Positions 7,958-17,254 of a stretch of 64,000 nt of DNA are shown piece after piece. The translations under genes and the position numbers were made by a program. Position 1 is the stretch's first letter; each line of letters opens with the position of its first letter. Source of the stretch: Gemella massiliensis (GTDB taxonomy: Bacteria > Bacillota > Bacilli > Staphylococcales > Gemellaceae); assembly GCF_900120125.1 (NCBI RefSeq), contig NZ_LT635545.1:423387-487386 (forward strand), read 5' to 3'. Below the pieces are notes generated by a model, which saw only the letters and a program-made list of their open reading frames with translations, was not told the origin of the DNA and did not search any database.

Positions 7958-10587
7958 TCATGCCCCGTATTTGACACAGAGCCAACCTTTTCTTCTTCTT
8001 GAATAAGCTAATGCCGCTCCGGCTAGTAACAATCCTCCTGCCACTTCTGCCATACCGTTATCTGCTAAACCTGTATTTGGTAATGTTGATTTTGGTTTAT
8101 CTTTCGGTGGTATAGGCGGTGCTGGCGGAGTTACCGGTTTGTTTTTATCGGTAACTGTTAATTTATTACCTTCTGCTTTTGCAGTGTTTCCATTTACATT
8201 TGTTATTTTTACGTTTCCGTCTTTATCTACTGTAAATGTTATATCCGTTACCGCTAAGTATCCTTCCGGTGCTGCTTCTTCATGGAATGTGTATGTTCCT
8301 GCCGCCAGTTTTAATTTATGTGTTTTGTTTTCAACTGATGTCCAGCTTGCTACTACTTTTCCATCTTTTAGAATTTGAATTTTTGCTCCTGCAATTTCTT
8401 TTCCACCTAAGTTTACTTTACTGAATTGTACTTCTTTCGGTTGATCAGGTGTTGGAGTTGGTGGTACTACCGGTTTTGTTTTATCTGCTACGATTAGTTT
8501 ATTCCCCTTAGCTTCTACCTTATTACCATTTACATTTGTTACTTTGACTTTTCCGTCTTTATCTACTGTAAATGTTATATCTGTTACCGCTAAGTATCCT
8601 TCCGGTGCTGCTTCTTCGTGGAATGTATATGTTCCTTCTGTTAGGTTAACTTTATGCACTTCATTTGTTGATGTCCAACTATCTACCAGTTGTCCTTCTT
8701 TGAAGATTTTAATTTTCGCTCCTGCCAACTCTTTTCCTGCTATGTCAACTTTACTGAATTGCACTTCTTTTTGTCCAGGTGTTGGTGGTTGTGGCGGATT
8801 TACCGGTTTTGTTTTATCTGTTACAATTAATTTATTACCCTTAGCTTCTACCTTATTTCCATTTACATTTGTTACTTTGACTTTTCCGTCTTTATCTACT
8901 GTAAATGTTATATCTGTTACCGCTAAGTATCCTTCCGGTGCTGCTTCTTCATGGAATGTGTATGTTCCTTCTGTTAGTTTAACTTTATGAGTTTCATTCT
9001 CTTTTGAAGTCCATTTTTCCACTACCGTAGTACCTTGTTTAATTTCAATTTGTGCTCCGGCAATTTCTTTACCTGCAATATTTACCTTACTGAACTCTAC
9101 TTCTTTTTCTGTTTTTGGTTTAATAACCATTATCTGTGCTTTATCTTTAGGATCTTTATGTTCTAATGTTTGTTTTTCATCCGGAGTGCCGTTATTATCT
9201 TTATCTACCAGATTTTCTTTTGATGTTACTTCTTCGTATACTACATATGATTTACCGGCTTCTAAGTTTTTAACACTACCGAAATCAAGATCCCAATCAC
9301 CCTGACCACTTGCATCTGCAGTAAATTCGGCTGTTTTTGTTTCTTTTACTTCTTCTTCATTGTCACCATTTACTGCATAAATTGTTCCTTTTACTTCATA
9401 TTTTTCACCGGCAACTAAACCTTTATAATGTAGCGTATCCACTACTTTTACTCCGTCTTTATTTTCCGGTACTTCTACTGATTTTGTTGTAGTTGAAACC
9501 TGTTCATTTACTTTTACTGTTGTCTGTAATTTAGCATTTTTATCAATATCTTTTTTTTGATCTGTTACTTTTAGTTTATTATTCTCTGTTGTTGCAGTAT
9601 CACTAGTTTCTTTCTTAATGATTGTTACATTTCCATCTTTATCAACTTTAAATTGAATATCAGTTACCACAGTATAATCATTAGGTGCTGCTTCTTCGTG
9701 GAAAGTATATTCACCTTCTTTTAAGTTTACCTTGTGAACTTCATTTGTTGATGTCCAACTGTCTACTACTTCATCACCTTTTTTAATTTGGATTTTTGCT
9801 CCCGGCAATTCTTTTCCGGCTAAGTCCACTTTACTAATTTGTACTTCTTTTGCCGGTGTTTCTCTAAAGCGCCCTGTAAGAATTGCTTGATATCCAAGTT
9901 TACCACTATGCCATTCCGGTTTATAACCACGAAGTTCAAATTTATCCATAGGCACGGTGATTTTATTCATATCTTCACGCAATATATATAATGCTTTTTG
10001 ATATTCTTTTGAATATTTTCCAAATAGGTATTGATTGGCTTGATTATCAATTTTTAGTCCATCAGTATAACGCCACATTTCATTTTGAATTAATTGCCAA
10101 AAATCATATATAGCATGTTCACGATCTTTCCAACCTGCTTTTTTTACAATATTAGTTGGATCTTTTAAATAAATATAAACTAATTTAGTAAAAAGATCCC
10201 AAAGCTGATCATCAGGTGTAGAAACATGGCTATAAGTATGATTATCTCTAACAAATTTAGAAAGAGAATCCTTGTTAAGTTTTGTTAATCTTTCATACTT
10301 ACCAAAATATTGATCACTATTATAATCATACCTAGGAAATTGCTTACCATTGGCTAAGCAAAAACCAAAATACTCCGCAATTTTATGTTCTTCGTCTGAT
10401 GTAACCATACCCAAACGATTACTTGTTCCGGCTGAATAATATTTGCCATCTGCTGAATCAGCTACGGCATCATTAGGATAACCGGTATCGCCATTAGAAT
10501 TTTCCGCTTTTACATAATTAGCAGCTAATCCAACAACCATAAGTATCGTTAGAACAATACTAATAATTTTTTAAATGATTTTTTCAT
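7958..10587 (-). CDS. Thioester-domain, VaFE/CnaB-repeat LPxTG surface adhesin, frame broken in signal peptide
   Basis: Counting from an internal Met at 10540: thioester adhesin domain with Cys61 (FGFCLANG) and Gln152 (LIQNEMWRYTDG), predicted to make a covalent Cys-Gln bond that attacks host amines; a CnaB repeat from 232; a VaFE-type domain near 340-465; three more CnaB repeats (SKV...HEEAAP...VTD) and LPNTG at 820 with membrane helix and RRRK tail. The true start is the ATG at 10587 behind AGGAGG, but six A residues at 10567-10572 leave the frame one base short: MKKSFKKLLVLF then stop. Seven would give MKKSFKKIISIVLTILMVVG, a standard signal peptide. The C-terminus is extended by eight residues (WLCVKYGA) encoded by the inserted ISL3. 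Confidence 0.85.
10567..10572 (-). repeat. Homopolymer A6 tract in the signal-peptide codons (candidate phase switch)
   Basis: The run of six A (coding strand) is the position where a single-base insertion brings the good RBS and ATG at 10587 into frame with the rest of the adhesin. A sequencing or assembly error would look the same. Confidence 0.6.
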
Positions 10588-11177
10588 TTAATATACCTCC
10601 TGTATTTATTATAACTACTCATAAAAAACAAAAAGATAACCCACACAAGTAATATAAAAAATAATGCTTTAAACCCTATTTATAAATTACTTCCCTAGAT
10701 TACCTTCATATTTTCCATTACAGATTATACCATATATTTTTTGATTTTACTACTAATAATATGAAATAAATATGAAATAATGTTAGTTATGTAAATAAAC
10801 CAAAAACAAAATAATAAATTGTTAATCTATTTTTAAAATCAAGTACCTTATTTTACAGTGTTATTACTATTAATTATATAAAGTAATAAAAAAATTACTT
10901 TTAATTAATAATTTGAAAATTTTTACTAAAATCACAATTTTAATTAGTATAACTCCTTTTTAAATCGTTTTCATTTACACTTTTTATCAAATTATTAACA
11001 AAATTAATTTAAAATAAAATTTTTTCACTATCTTATATTTTAGATAATTCTATTCATTTTTACAACGGAATTTTTCCTTTTTTCATTTATTTTAATTTTG
11101 CTAATAAGAGTAATTTTCTTTTGTGTGAAATTTTACGACCTTTTATAATGGAAGAAAATCGTATTATTCAACAAAAA
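10588..11177. other. Long AT-rich spacer, no gene recognised
   Basis: About 590 bp upstream of the adhesin with stops in all frames and no RNA gene, tRNA or IS end that I can recognise. The AGGAGG of the adhesin is at 10595-10601. The rest may hold its promoter and binding sites for regulators, but none stands out. Confidence 0.5.
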
Positions 11178-11216
11178 ACACATAACCTTTAAAACTAAAA
11201 GTTATGTGCTTAATAT
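11178..11216 (-). terminator. Terminator of the threonine/serine exporter operon
   Basis: On the minus strand CACATAACTTTTAG pairs with TTTAAAGGTTATGTG and is followed by TTTTTTG. It lies about 95 bp beyond the stop of the small exporter subunit. Confidence 0.7.
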
Positions 11217-11310
11217 TTGAAATTTTCTTCCCTTTTGGTTTAGTTTTAATATTTTTAATCTCTCTAAAACGATTTTTTATTCATGCTATTATAAGTCGTT
11301 GGTTTTCGAC

Positions 11311-11763
11311 TTATATACGCCCTTTTTTATGTAGTAAAGATCCTATTATTACTCTAAACAACGAATCCGCAATAATTATCCCAACTGCTAAACCTACAGC
11401 ACCGTAAAAGCTGTTTAAAAATATATGCGCTGAGTTTGAGTATTCATCAAGCAGCAATGTTCTAAAAGCATCGTAAATCGTTACCCCCGGTACGACGGGT
11501 ACAAGCCCCGGGATAAAGTAAACCGTTAAAGGCATTTTAAATTTAATGGCGCAGATTTGGCTGATATTAGCTAATAGTAATGAACAGACTAAACTTGCCA
11601 TAAAGACACTTTGACCGTGGCTCCACATCTCCCAATATCCGCACCAACCTATAGCCCCGATAACACCACCGGTTACTAAGGTTTTTTTAGGAACATCGCA
11701 TAAAATCGCAAATGATACCGAAGAGATAAAACTGAACACAAAATGATACAATAACATTAACAT
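11311..11763 (-). CDS. Threonine/serine exporter, small subunit (ThrE_2/YjjB-like)
   Basis: 150 residues, about four to five membrane helices, with PGLVPVVPGVTIYDAFRTLL, a hallmark of the DUF3815/ThrE_2 half of split threonine/serine exporters. The start codon overlaps the stop of the upstream large subunit by one base, so the two are translationally coupled. The two chains should assemble into one inner-membrane exporter of Thr/Ser, or of dicarboxylates as for the YjjPB pair; which is not decidable here. Confidence 0.85.
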   Translation of the reverse strand: MLMLLYHFVFSFISSVSFAILCDVPKKTLVTGGVIGAIGWCGYWEMWSHGQSVFMASLVCSLLLANISQICAIKFKMPLTVYFIPGLVPVVPGVTIYDAFRTLLLDEYSNSAHIFLNSFYGAVGLAVGIIIADSLFRVIIGSLLHKKGRI

Positions 11764-12533
11764 TATGCCTCCCCTCCTACCAATCTAAGAATAAAGTAAA
11801 CCGTTACGATTCCCGCTCCCAGTGCAAAGGCAATACAAAACGTTTCGACGAATCTAATCATACCCGATAAATAATGTCTTGCCATAATATCACGCATTGA
11901 ATTAGTAATCGTAATTCCCGGTACAAGAGGAACTACCGCACCGACCATAGCAAATTTTAATGAAACACCGTTACAAAGTAAATATGTTACGTATCCCGCC
12001 GCCCCCCCTACAAAGGTACTGATATATTCTGAAATAAAAGGTGCTTTTAAATATCCTGCAACTCTTAAAAAAACGTAGTAGGCGACAACTCCGGCGATTC
12101 CCCCCGGAAAAACATCCCACCAACTACCTTCAAAAATAAGAACGATACTTCCACTTAAAATTCCGGCACATAAAATTTTGAACCATTCCGGAATTTTACT
12201 TTGTTCTTTTTCAACAATTTTTAAACTTTTATACATATCGGTTAATCCGATTTTCCCGGCTGTATATGCCCTTGAGAGTGTATTAACAGCCGTTGTTTTG
12301 GTCAGGTTATATGTTCTGTCTTCCACACGACGAAAATCAGTTCCGACATCTTCAATTCTAACAAAAAGCCCTGAAAGAGTGACGTGGGTGTAATAAATAT
12401 CCATTCTAGGATCGCCGATACCCTTTCGAATAATTCGCTCCATTGTATCTTCTATTCGATACACTTCCGCTCCATTTTCCATAAGAATTTTCCCGGCAAG
12501 TAATGCTGTCTTCATTAATAATTTTTCATTCAT
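11763..12533 (-). CDS. Threonine/serine exporter, large subunit (ThrE/YjjP-like, DUF1212)
   Basis: 256 residues. The soluble N-terminal part has the DUF1212 signature (ILMENGAEVYRIEDTMERI near 17-35) and is followed by five membrane helices with AVVPLVPGITITNSMRDIM, which mirrors the motif in the small subunit. Together with the next gene it forms the split version of ThrE. ATG at 12533 leads a two-gene operon read towards 11311. Confidence 0.85.
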   Translation of the reverse strand: MNEKLLMKTALLAGKILMENGAEVYRIEDTMERIIRKGIGDPRMDIYYTHVTLSGLFVRIEDVGTDFRRVEDRTYNLTKTTAVNTLSRAYTAGKIGLTDMYKSLKIVEKEQSKIPEWFKILCAGILSGSIVLIFEGSWWDVFPGGIAGVVAYYVFLRVAGYLKAPFISEYISTFVGGAAGYVTYLLCNGVSLKFAMVGAVVPLVPGITITNSMRDIMARHYLSGMIRFVETFCIAFALGAGIVTVYFILRLVGGEA

Positions 12534-12813
12534 AACAATTATCCATCTTAAAACAAAATGTTTTATAGTCCTTTCCTAGAATTTCAACAAACATATTATA
12601 GCATAAATATTTAACTAAAAATATAGTTTTGTTTAAAAATATTTTATATTTAGTATTAAGAATTTTTCAGGCTTTATTAGTTGCCCTTAATATCTTTGTA
12701 TATTGGAAAAAGCTAACTATACTTCTTTTAAAAATACTTATTAAAAACATTATTACGGCGTTATTTTTAAATTATTTAAAAATAAAATTTTATTTTATCA
12801 AAATTAAAGAATA

Positions 12814-12853
12814 AAAAATCAACTTTAGGAAAATGTTTCCCCGCGGTTGATTT
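12814..12853 (-). terminator. Terminator of the two-component operon
   Basis: On the minus strand AAATCAAC-CGCGGGGAAACATTTTCCTAAA-GTTGATTTTTTATT, directly overlapping the kinase stop. The spacer from here to the exporter gene (12534-12813) contains no supported gene. Confidence 0.7.
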
Positions 12854-14192
12854 ATTTTATCGGTAATTCTATTTTAAATCTCATACCATCTTTATATGGT
12901 AGAAAACTATAGTTCAACTCATAGCTTTCTAAAATATTTTTAACAATGTATATACCCAATCCCGTTCCTCTGTTTTTGGCATTATCAAATACTTGGGTGC
13001 GATAGAATATTTTAAACAGATTATCCAATTCACTTTTCTCAAGTGCTTCGCAAGTGTTATCCACCACCAAATAGTTATTTTGTAAGTGTATGCTTATCTC
13101 TCCATAAAATTGGGTATATTTTACGGCATTTCCTATAATGTTTGATAGTACTTTGCCAAACGCCTGTTTGTTCATTAGAATGGTTTTTTCTTCACAAAGT
13201 AGGTTTTGAATTTTTAATTTTTTATTTAGGTATAGCTCTTCATAATTTTTTAGAATATTTTCTACCTCTTTTTTTACAAAAAGTTCTTCTTTATTTTCAG
13301 TCCATTCTTGAAATTTTGACGATTCTAAAATTTCTTTAAGCAATTTGTCCATATCATCAATAACGGAAATACTCTTTTTAAGATAAGTATTATGATTTTT
13401 ATATTTTCCGATATTGTAAAGCATACTTTCCTGCATAATTTTCAAACTGGTTAAAGGCGTTTTTAATTCATGAGAAGCACTTCGCAAAAAGTTAACTTTT
13501 TGTTCTTGAAGTTTTTCTATATTTTTATTTTTAGTTTTCAAAGTTTCAATAACAGCCAGCAATGTCTCATACAATTTATTAATATGTAATCCTACTTCTC
13601 CTATTTCATCTTTTTGAACTATATCGAATCTGGCATTAGGGTCTAATTTTTCCATTTTTTCTGTTACATCAGCAGCGTATAACAGCGGTCTAACTAATAT
13701 TTTTGAATAAAAATAAGAAAATACTATCGAGAAAAACAAGGTAATTCCGACCACTGCCGGTAATGTTAACCGTAATGTTCTCGTGAATTTCTCTTTAACG
13801 TCTTTACTTAGGACGACTTGAACAATAACACGGTAGCCGTCACTTGTCGTTAATGATCTTTCTTCTATTAGTAATTGGTTATTTTCTCCCTTGTTTTCTA
13901 TATCCAAATCATGAGTTAATTCGAACTTTCCATCATTTATATCTCTTTTTAAATGTGCCGTTAAATTTATATTTTTAGAGTAGGCTTCTAAAAATGTTCG
14001 TACTTCGGAAATATTTTTACCGTTTAAACTTTGAACTAAAACATCAGCCCTTTCTCTTATCTCTCTTTTTTCTTGTTTAAGATATTCATTAGGGAATACA
14101 CAATAAAAAATTGCATGCGCCAACAATGATATACTTCCTAAAATAGTTATTGTGTAAATAAAAGTCTTGGGAAAAATTTTCATATTCTTCAT
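12852..14192 (-). CDS. Sensor histidine kinase of an OmpR-type two-component system
   Basis: 446 residues. Membrane helix at 10-32, an extracytoplasmic sensor of ~110 residues, second helix at 142-162, HAMP at about 165-215, HisKA with phospho-acceptor His241 in SASHELKTPLTSL, and a HATPase with N box (NAVKYTQ) and G box (NRGTGLGIYIV). The start overlaps the response regulator stop (TAATG), so the pair is coupled. Overall layout resembles VncS-like kinases of streptococci; the signal is unknown. The nearby adhesin and LysM genes are not obviously in the same operon. Confidence 0.85.
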   Translation of the reverse strand: MKNMKIFPKTFIYTITILGSISLLAHAIFYCVFPNEYLKQEKREIRERADVLVQSLNGKNISEVRTFLEAYSKNINLTAHLKRDINDGKFELTHDLDIENKGENNQLLIEERSLTTSDGYRVIVQVVLSKDVKEKFTRTLRLTLPAVVGITLFFSIVFSYFYSKILVRPLLYAADVTEKMEKLDPNARFDIVQKDEIGEVGLHINKLYETLLAVIETLKTKNKNIEKLQEQKVNFLRSASHELKTPLTSLKIMQESMLYNIGKYKNHNTYLKKSISVIDDMDKLLKEILESSKFQEWTENKEELFVKKEVENILKNYEELYLNKKLKIQNLLCEEKTILMNKQAFGKVLSNIIGNAVKYTQFYGEISIHLQNNYLVVDNTCEALEKSELDNLFKIFYRTQVFDNAKNRGTGLGIYIVKNILESYELNYSFLPYKDGMRFKIELPIK

Positions 14193-14845
14193 TATAATTT
14201 TATCTTATACCCCACATTCTTAACAGTTATTATGCAGTCTAATACTAATTTCTTTCTTAAATTTTTTATGTAAACATCAATCACTCTTTCCAACGGAATA
14301 CCTTCGGTATCGCTCCAAGCGTGTTCTATTATCTGGCTTCTGGTTAACACTTGATTTGGATAGCGAAGCAATAATCTCAATATATCCAATTCTTTTGGTT
14401 TTATATCGACTTCATGCCCGCCGTTGGTTGCGTTGTAACTGGTAAAATCGACTATTGTTTCACCGTAAGACCATGTATCGTGTATACCATAGTGTCTGGT
14501 TAATAATGCTTTTACCCTTTTTTCAAGTAATGCCAAAGAAAACGGTTTTATTACATAGTCATCAGCATCCAGATCAAAACAAATTAACTGTGTTTGTTCA
14601 TCATTTAATGCACTTAGTATTATGACCGGTATATTACTGATTTTTCTAATTTCTTTTAACACTTCAAACCCATGCTTTTTCGGTAGCATCAAATCTAAAA
14701 TAATTAGATCTACAGTATTACTATTAAATAGATTTAATCCTTGTTCTCCATTTTCTGCCAATAATACATTGTAATTTTCTTCTTTGAAAAACTCTGCTAT
14801 TCCGTCTAAAATTATTTCTTCATTATCAATAATAAGTATATTCAT
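14192..14845 (-). CDS. OmpR/PhoB-family response regulator
   Basis: 217 residues. Receiver domain 1-115 with acidic residues near 7-10, phosphorylation Asp51 ([13 protein letters not shown]) and Lys in DDYVIKPFS; C-terminal winged-helix DNA-binding domain from about 125 (PKELDILRLLLRYPNQVLTR). I start at the ATG at 14845, which has TTGGAGAAAG upstream, not at the in-frame TTG at 14860. It precedes and overlaps its cognate kinase gene. Confidence 0.88.
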   Translation of the reverse strand: MNILIIDNEEIILDGIAEFFKEENYNVLLAENGEQGLNLFNSNTVDLIILDLMLPKKHGFEVLKEIRKISNIPVIILSALNDEQTQLICFDLDADDYVIKPFSLALLEKRVKALLTRHYGIHDTWSYGETIVDFTSYNATNGGHEVDIKPKELDILRLLLRYPNQVLTRSQIIEHAWSDTEGIPLERVIDVYIKNLRKKLVLDCIITVKNVGYKIKL

Positions 14846-15081
14846 ATAGTCTTTCTCCAATCATAATATTATGGTTTCTATCAACTATTTCAATATATCC
14901 TTTTTAAATTTATAACAGTATTATCGTATCACTTTATCTTAAAATTTTCAATCTAATCATCAAAATTTCATATTTGTTTCATATAAAACATAATAATTTA
15001 TGCTGGTATATTTTATAAACTTTATCTTATATTTACCCTCTTTTTACAATAAAAGGCTCTATATTAAATATTAAAATGAAA

Positions 15082-15112
15082 TTTTCCCATGCCGGATATT
15101 TATTATACAACC
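15082..15112 (-). repeat. Solo ISL3 left-end repeat (remnant)
   Basis: The minus strand reads GGTTGTATAATAAATATCCGGCATGGGAAAAT, nearly identical to the left end of the complete ISL3 copies, but no body is attached. Apart from this and the terminator at 15184, the 14846-15233 spacer shows nothing recognisable. Confidence 0.7.
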
Positions 15113-15183
15113 TATAAATTTTATAGGAAAAGTATTTATCTTGTTTTTGGATAGTGCTGTAAGAAAAATTTCCATATAAATTT

Positions 15184-15220
15184 AAAAAAGCACCTCGAAT
15201 ATCATTCGAGATGCCTTTGA
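15184..15220 (-). terminator. Terminator of the LysM-NlpC/P60 gene
   Basis: GGCATCTCGAATG-ATA-TTCGAGGTGCTTTTTT on the minus strand: an 11-bp stem with a T run, 15 bp past the stop codon. Confidence 0.85.
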
Positions 15221-15233
15221 ACTTTACTTTATA

Positions 15234-16160
15234 TTATCTTACACGGATATATACAGCTCCACTACCTACGCTTGCAGTGTTAAGTACTGTTTGGTTTCCG
15301 TACCAACCACCGTGAACTGCTTGACCGTTTCCTGCATATACGGCAATATGAGCTAATCCTATTCCACCGTTAGCATAATAGATTAAGTCACCCGGTTGTG
15401 CTTGTGATGCCGGAACTACTGTTCCTAATTTCATGTATCCAGCCGGCCAGTCGTGGAAATTAATTCCTACTGCTTTAAGTGCATTTGTTACCAACATTGT
15501 ACAGTCTTGGTATCTTCCTAATTGCGCTAAAGCCGCTTGATAAATTGCAGATCCTTTGCTAGAAGATCTCACTGTTGCTGCCGGAGCAGGTGCTTTAGTT
15601 GTTGTTTGAGCAACTGCTTTAGTTTGTGCTTTTGGTGCTTCTGCTTTTTTAACTTCCGCTTTTGGAGTTGCAGCCGCTTTTTCTTCAACTTTCGCTACAG
15701 TTTTAGTTGGAGTGCTTTCCACTACACTAGTTTTCGCTACAGTATTTTCCGCTTTTGCCGGAGCTGATTCAGTTACTTTTAATACTTCACCAACATAAAT
15801 TAAGTTTGGATTAGAAACATTGTTTAATTGTACTAACTTATCTACCGATACTCCAAATTTATTAGAAATTTTACCTAAAGTATCACCTAAAACTACTGTG
15901 TAGTATCCTTGTGATTTAGCTTTTGCCACTTGTGATACAGTTTCGTTATAAGTTAATTTATCTCCAGGAAAGATAAGTGAACTTGTAAGATTGTTATCTT
16001 TCATAAGTTGGTCAACTGTTGTTCCGTTGTTAATAGCAATATCCCAAAGTGTATCACCTTTTTTTACTGTATATGTATCCGCATCAGCCACTTGTGCCAA
16101 TCCGAAAGCCACTGTCGATACTATTGCTGTTGTTGCTACTAATTTATGTAATTTACCCAT
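15234..16160 (-). CDS. Secreted LysM-NlpC/P60 peptidoglycan hydrolase
   Basis: 308 residues. Signal peptide to about residue 28 (cleavage near ADADT), LysM domains at 29-71 and 87-129 that bind peptidoglycan, an Ala/Lys/Pro-rich linker (130-200) and an NlpC/P60-type cysteine peptidase domain (204-308) with Cys220 (YQDCTMLV) and His271 (LAHIAVYAG). Likely cuts stem-peptide bonds during wall growth or separation. ATG at 16160 has AAGGAG 11 bases upstream. A WalR-type box lies about 160 bp upstream, which fits control by the WalRK system encoded at 44.6-47.3 kb. Confidence 0.88.
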   Translation of the reverse strand: MGKLHKLVATTAIVSTVAFGLAQVADADTYTVKKGDTLWDIAINNGTTVDQLMKDNNLTSSLIFPGDKLTYNETVSQVAKAKSQGYYTVVLGDTLGKISNKFGVSVDKLVQLNNVSNPNLIYVGEVLKVTESAPAKAENTVAKTSVVESTPTKTVAKVEEKAAATPKAEVKKAEAPKAQTKAVAQTTTKAPAPAATVRSSSKGSAIYQAALAQLGRYQDCTMLVTNALKAVGINFHDWPAGYMKLGTVVPASQAQPGDLIYYANGGIGLAHIAVYAGNGQAVHGGWYGNQTVLNTASVGSGAVYIRVR

Positions 16161-16317
16161 CTGTTCTAAAATCTCCTTAAATTCATATTTGTGAACTTAT
16201 ATTCACTTTTATCAATTTTCTTTAATGTATTTTCAATTTCTAAATTTATAGTTTCTTAACGTTTTTTCAAACCAATGTAGTAACATTGTATTATATATCT
16301 TTCACCTTTTCAATAGT

Positions 16318-16334
16318 TGTAACACTTTTGTAAT
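16318..16334 (+). promoter_or_regulatory. Candidate WalR-binding box
   Basis: TGTAAC-ACTTT-TGTAAT matches the published WalR (YycF) consensus TGTWAH-N5-TGTWAH exactly. It lies between the divergent LysM hydrolase and ccdA genes, so either could be the target; cell-wall hydrolases are the classic WalR regulon. Its strand is opposite to the LysM gene. Confidence 0.5.
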
Positions 16335-16502
16335 AATAGTGATAATCTTCTGTTACATTGCTTGTGTTTCGTTACTTTACAGTAATTTGTTCCTATGAAA
16401 ATAAATCACTTTTATTGCTTTCATGCAACATTTATTATATAGTAATATTGTAAATTGTACTGATTGGTCAATGATATATTATAAAATTATGGAGGATTAT
16501 AT

Positions 16503-17231
16503 ATGTATGATTTCACAGCTTCAGCTTCTATCTTGAAGATATTTCTTTTATTTTTAGAAGGTGTACTGTCATTTCTTTCTCCTTGTGTTATTCCTATTTT
16601 ACCAATTTATATAGGGATTTTAGCCGGGAAAAAGGAAAAAAATATCCAAGGTGAATTAGTATTTAATAAACGTAATATTATTGTTAATACTTTATTTTTT
16701 GTTTTGGGAATCTCGGCAACATTTTTTATACTCGCTTTTGCGACAAGTCGTATTAGTATCTTTTTAAATGATAATATTAAAATTCTACAAATTATCAGCG
16801 GTATTCTTATTATTTTTATGGGATTACTGCAACTCGGTATCTTTAAAATATCCGCTTTGAACAGAGAATTTTCGATGAAAAATAAATTGACACTAAAAAA
16901 AGGTAACACTACCCCAATCTTAGCATTTTTGATGGGCTTTACCTTTAGTTTTTCTTGGACACCCTGCATAGGCCCTATTTTAGCCGGTGTTTTCATATAC
17001 GCAAGCAGCCATACCGGAATTATGAGTATTATTTTAGTTCTCGTATACTCACTCGGATTTATTTTACCGTTTATTCTTGTAGCATTTTTTGCGACACAAT
17101 TACTTACGGTCTTTAAGAAAAACGATAATATTTTAAAATACACATCTATTATCTCGGGTGCTATTCTTATTATTATCGGAATTTTAATTTTAAGCGGTTC
17201 TTTCGCTACAATTATGAGATATTTTAACTAA
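16503..17231 (+). CDS. ccdA: CcdA/DsbD-like thiol-disulfide transmembrane electron carrier
   Basis: 242 residues with six membrane helices. Paired cysteines sit in LSFLSPCVIPILP (near 26) and SFSWTPCIGPILAG (near 158), the redox pair that moves electrons across the membrane to an extracytoplasmic thioredoxin. GGAGG lies ahead of the ATG. The partner lipoprotein gene follows after 23 bp with its own RBS, so the two form an operon for reducing extracellular thiols or repairing surface proteins. Confidence 0.9.
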   Translation: MYDFTASASILKIFLLFLEGVLSFLSPCVIPILPIYIGILAGKKEKNIQGELVFNKRNIIVNTLFFVLGISATFFILAFATSRISIFLNDNIKILQIISGILIIFMGLLQLGIFKISALNREFSMKNKLTLKKGNTTPILAFLMGFTFSFSWTPCIGPILAGVFIYASSHTGIMSIILVLVYSLGFILPFILVAFFATQLLTVFKKNDNILKYTSIISGAILIIIGILILSGSFATIMRYFN

Positions 17232-17254
17232 CTATTTATAATGGAGGTTTAACT

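Larger units (their letters stand above)
6413..7983 (+). mobile_element. ISL3-family insertion sequence, copy 1 (1571 bp)
   Basis: Ends GGTTGTATAATAAATACGGG (left) and the inverse of GGCTCTGTGTCAAATACGGG (right) form imperfect ~32-bp inverted repeats. A perfect 8-bp target duplication AACCTTTT flanks it (6405-6412 and 7984-7991), the size expected for ISL3. It carries one frameshifted transposase gene. A second copy lies at 40868-42441. The left terminus contains a hairpin (GGGGCATGG/CCATACCTC) that may insulate it from outside transcription. Confidence 0.9.

Noticed and set aside
8139..8990. Plus-strand ORFs inside the thioester adhesin
   Set aside because: They mirror the CnaB repeats and have no RBS.
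11204..11407. 67-codon plus-strand ORF after the exporter genes
   Set aside because: It has no RBS, overlaps the terminator and the antisense of the exporter subunit, and its composition follows from the opposite strand.
12629..12814. 61-codon hydrophobic plus-strand ORF
   Set aside because: It opens with TTG without an RBS in AT-rich spacer and is all Phe/Ile/Leu/Lys, as expected of random AT-rich DNA.
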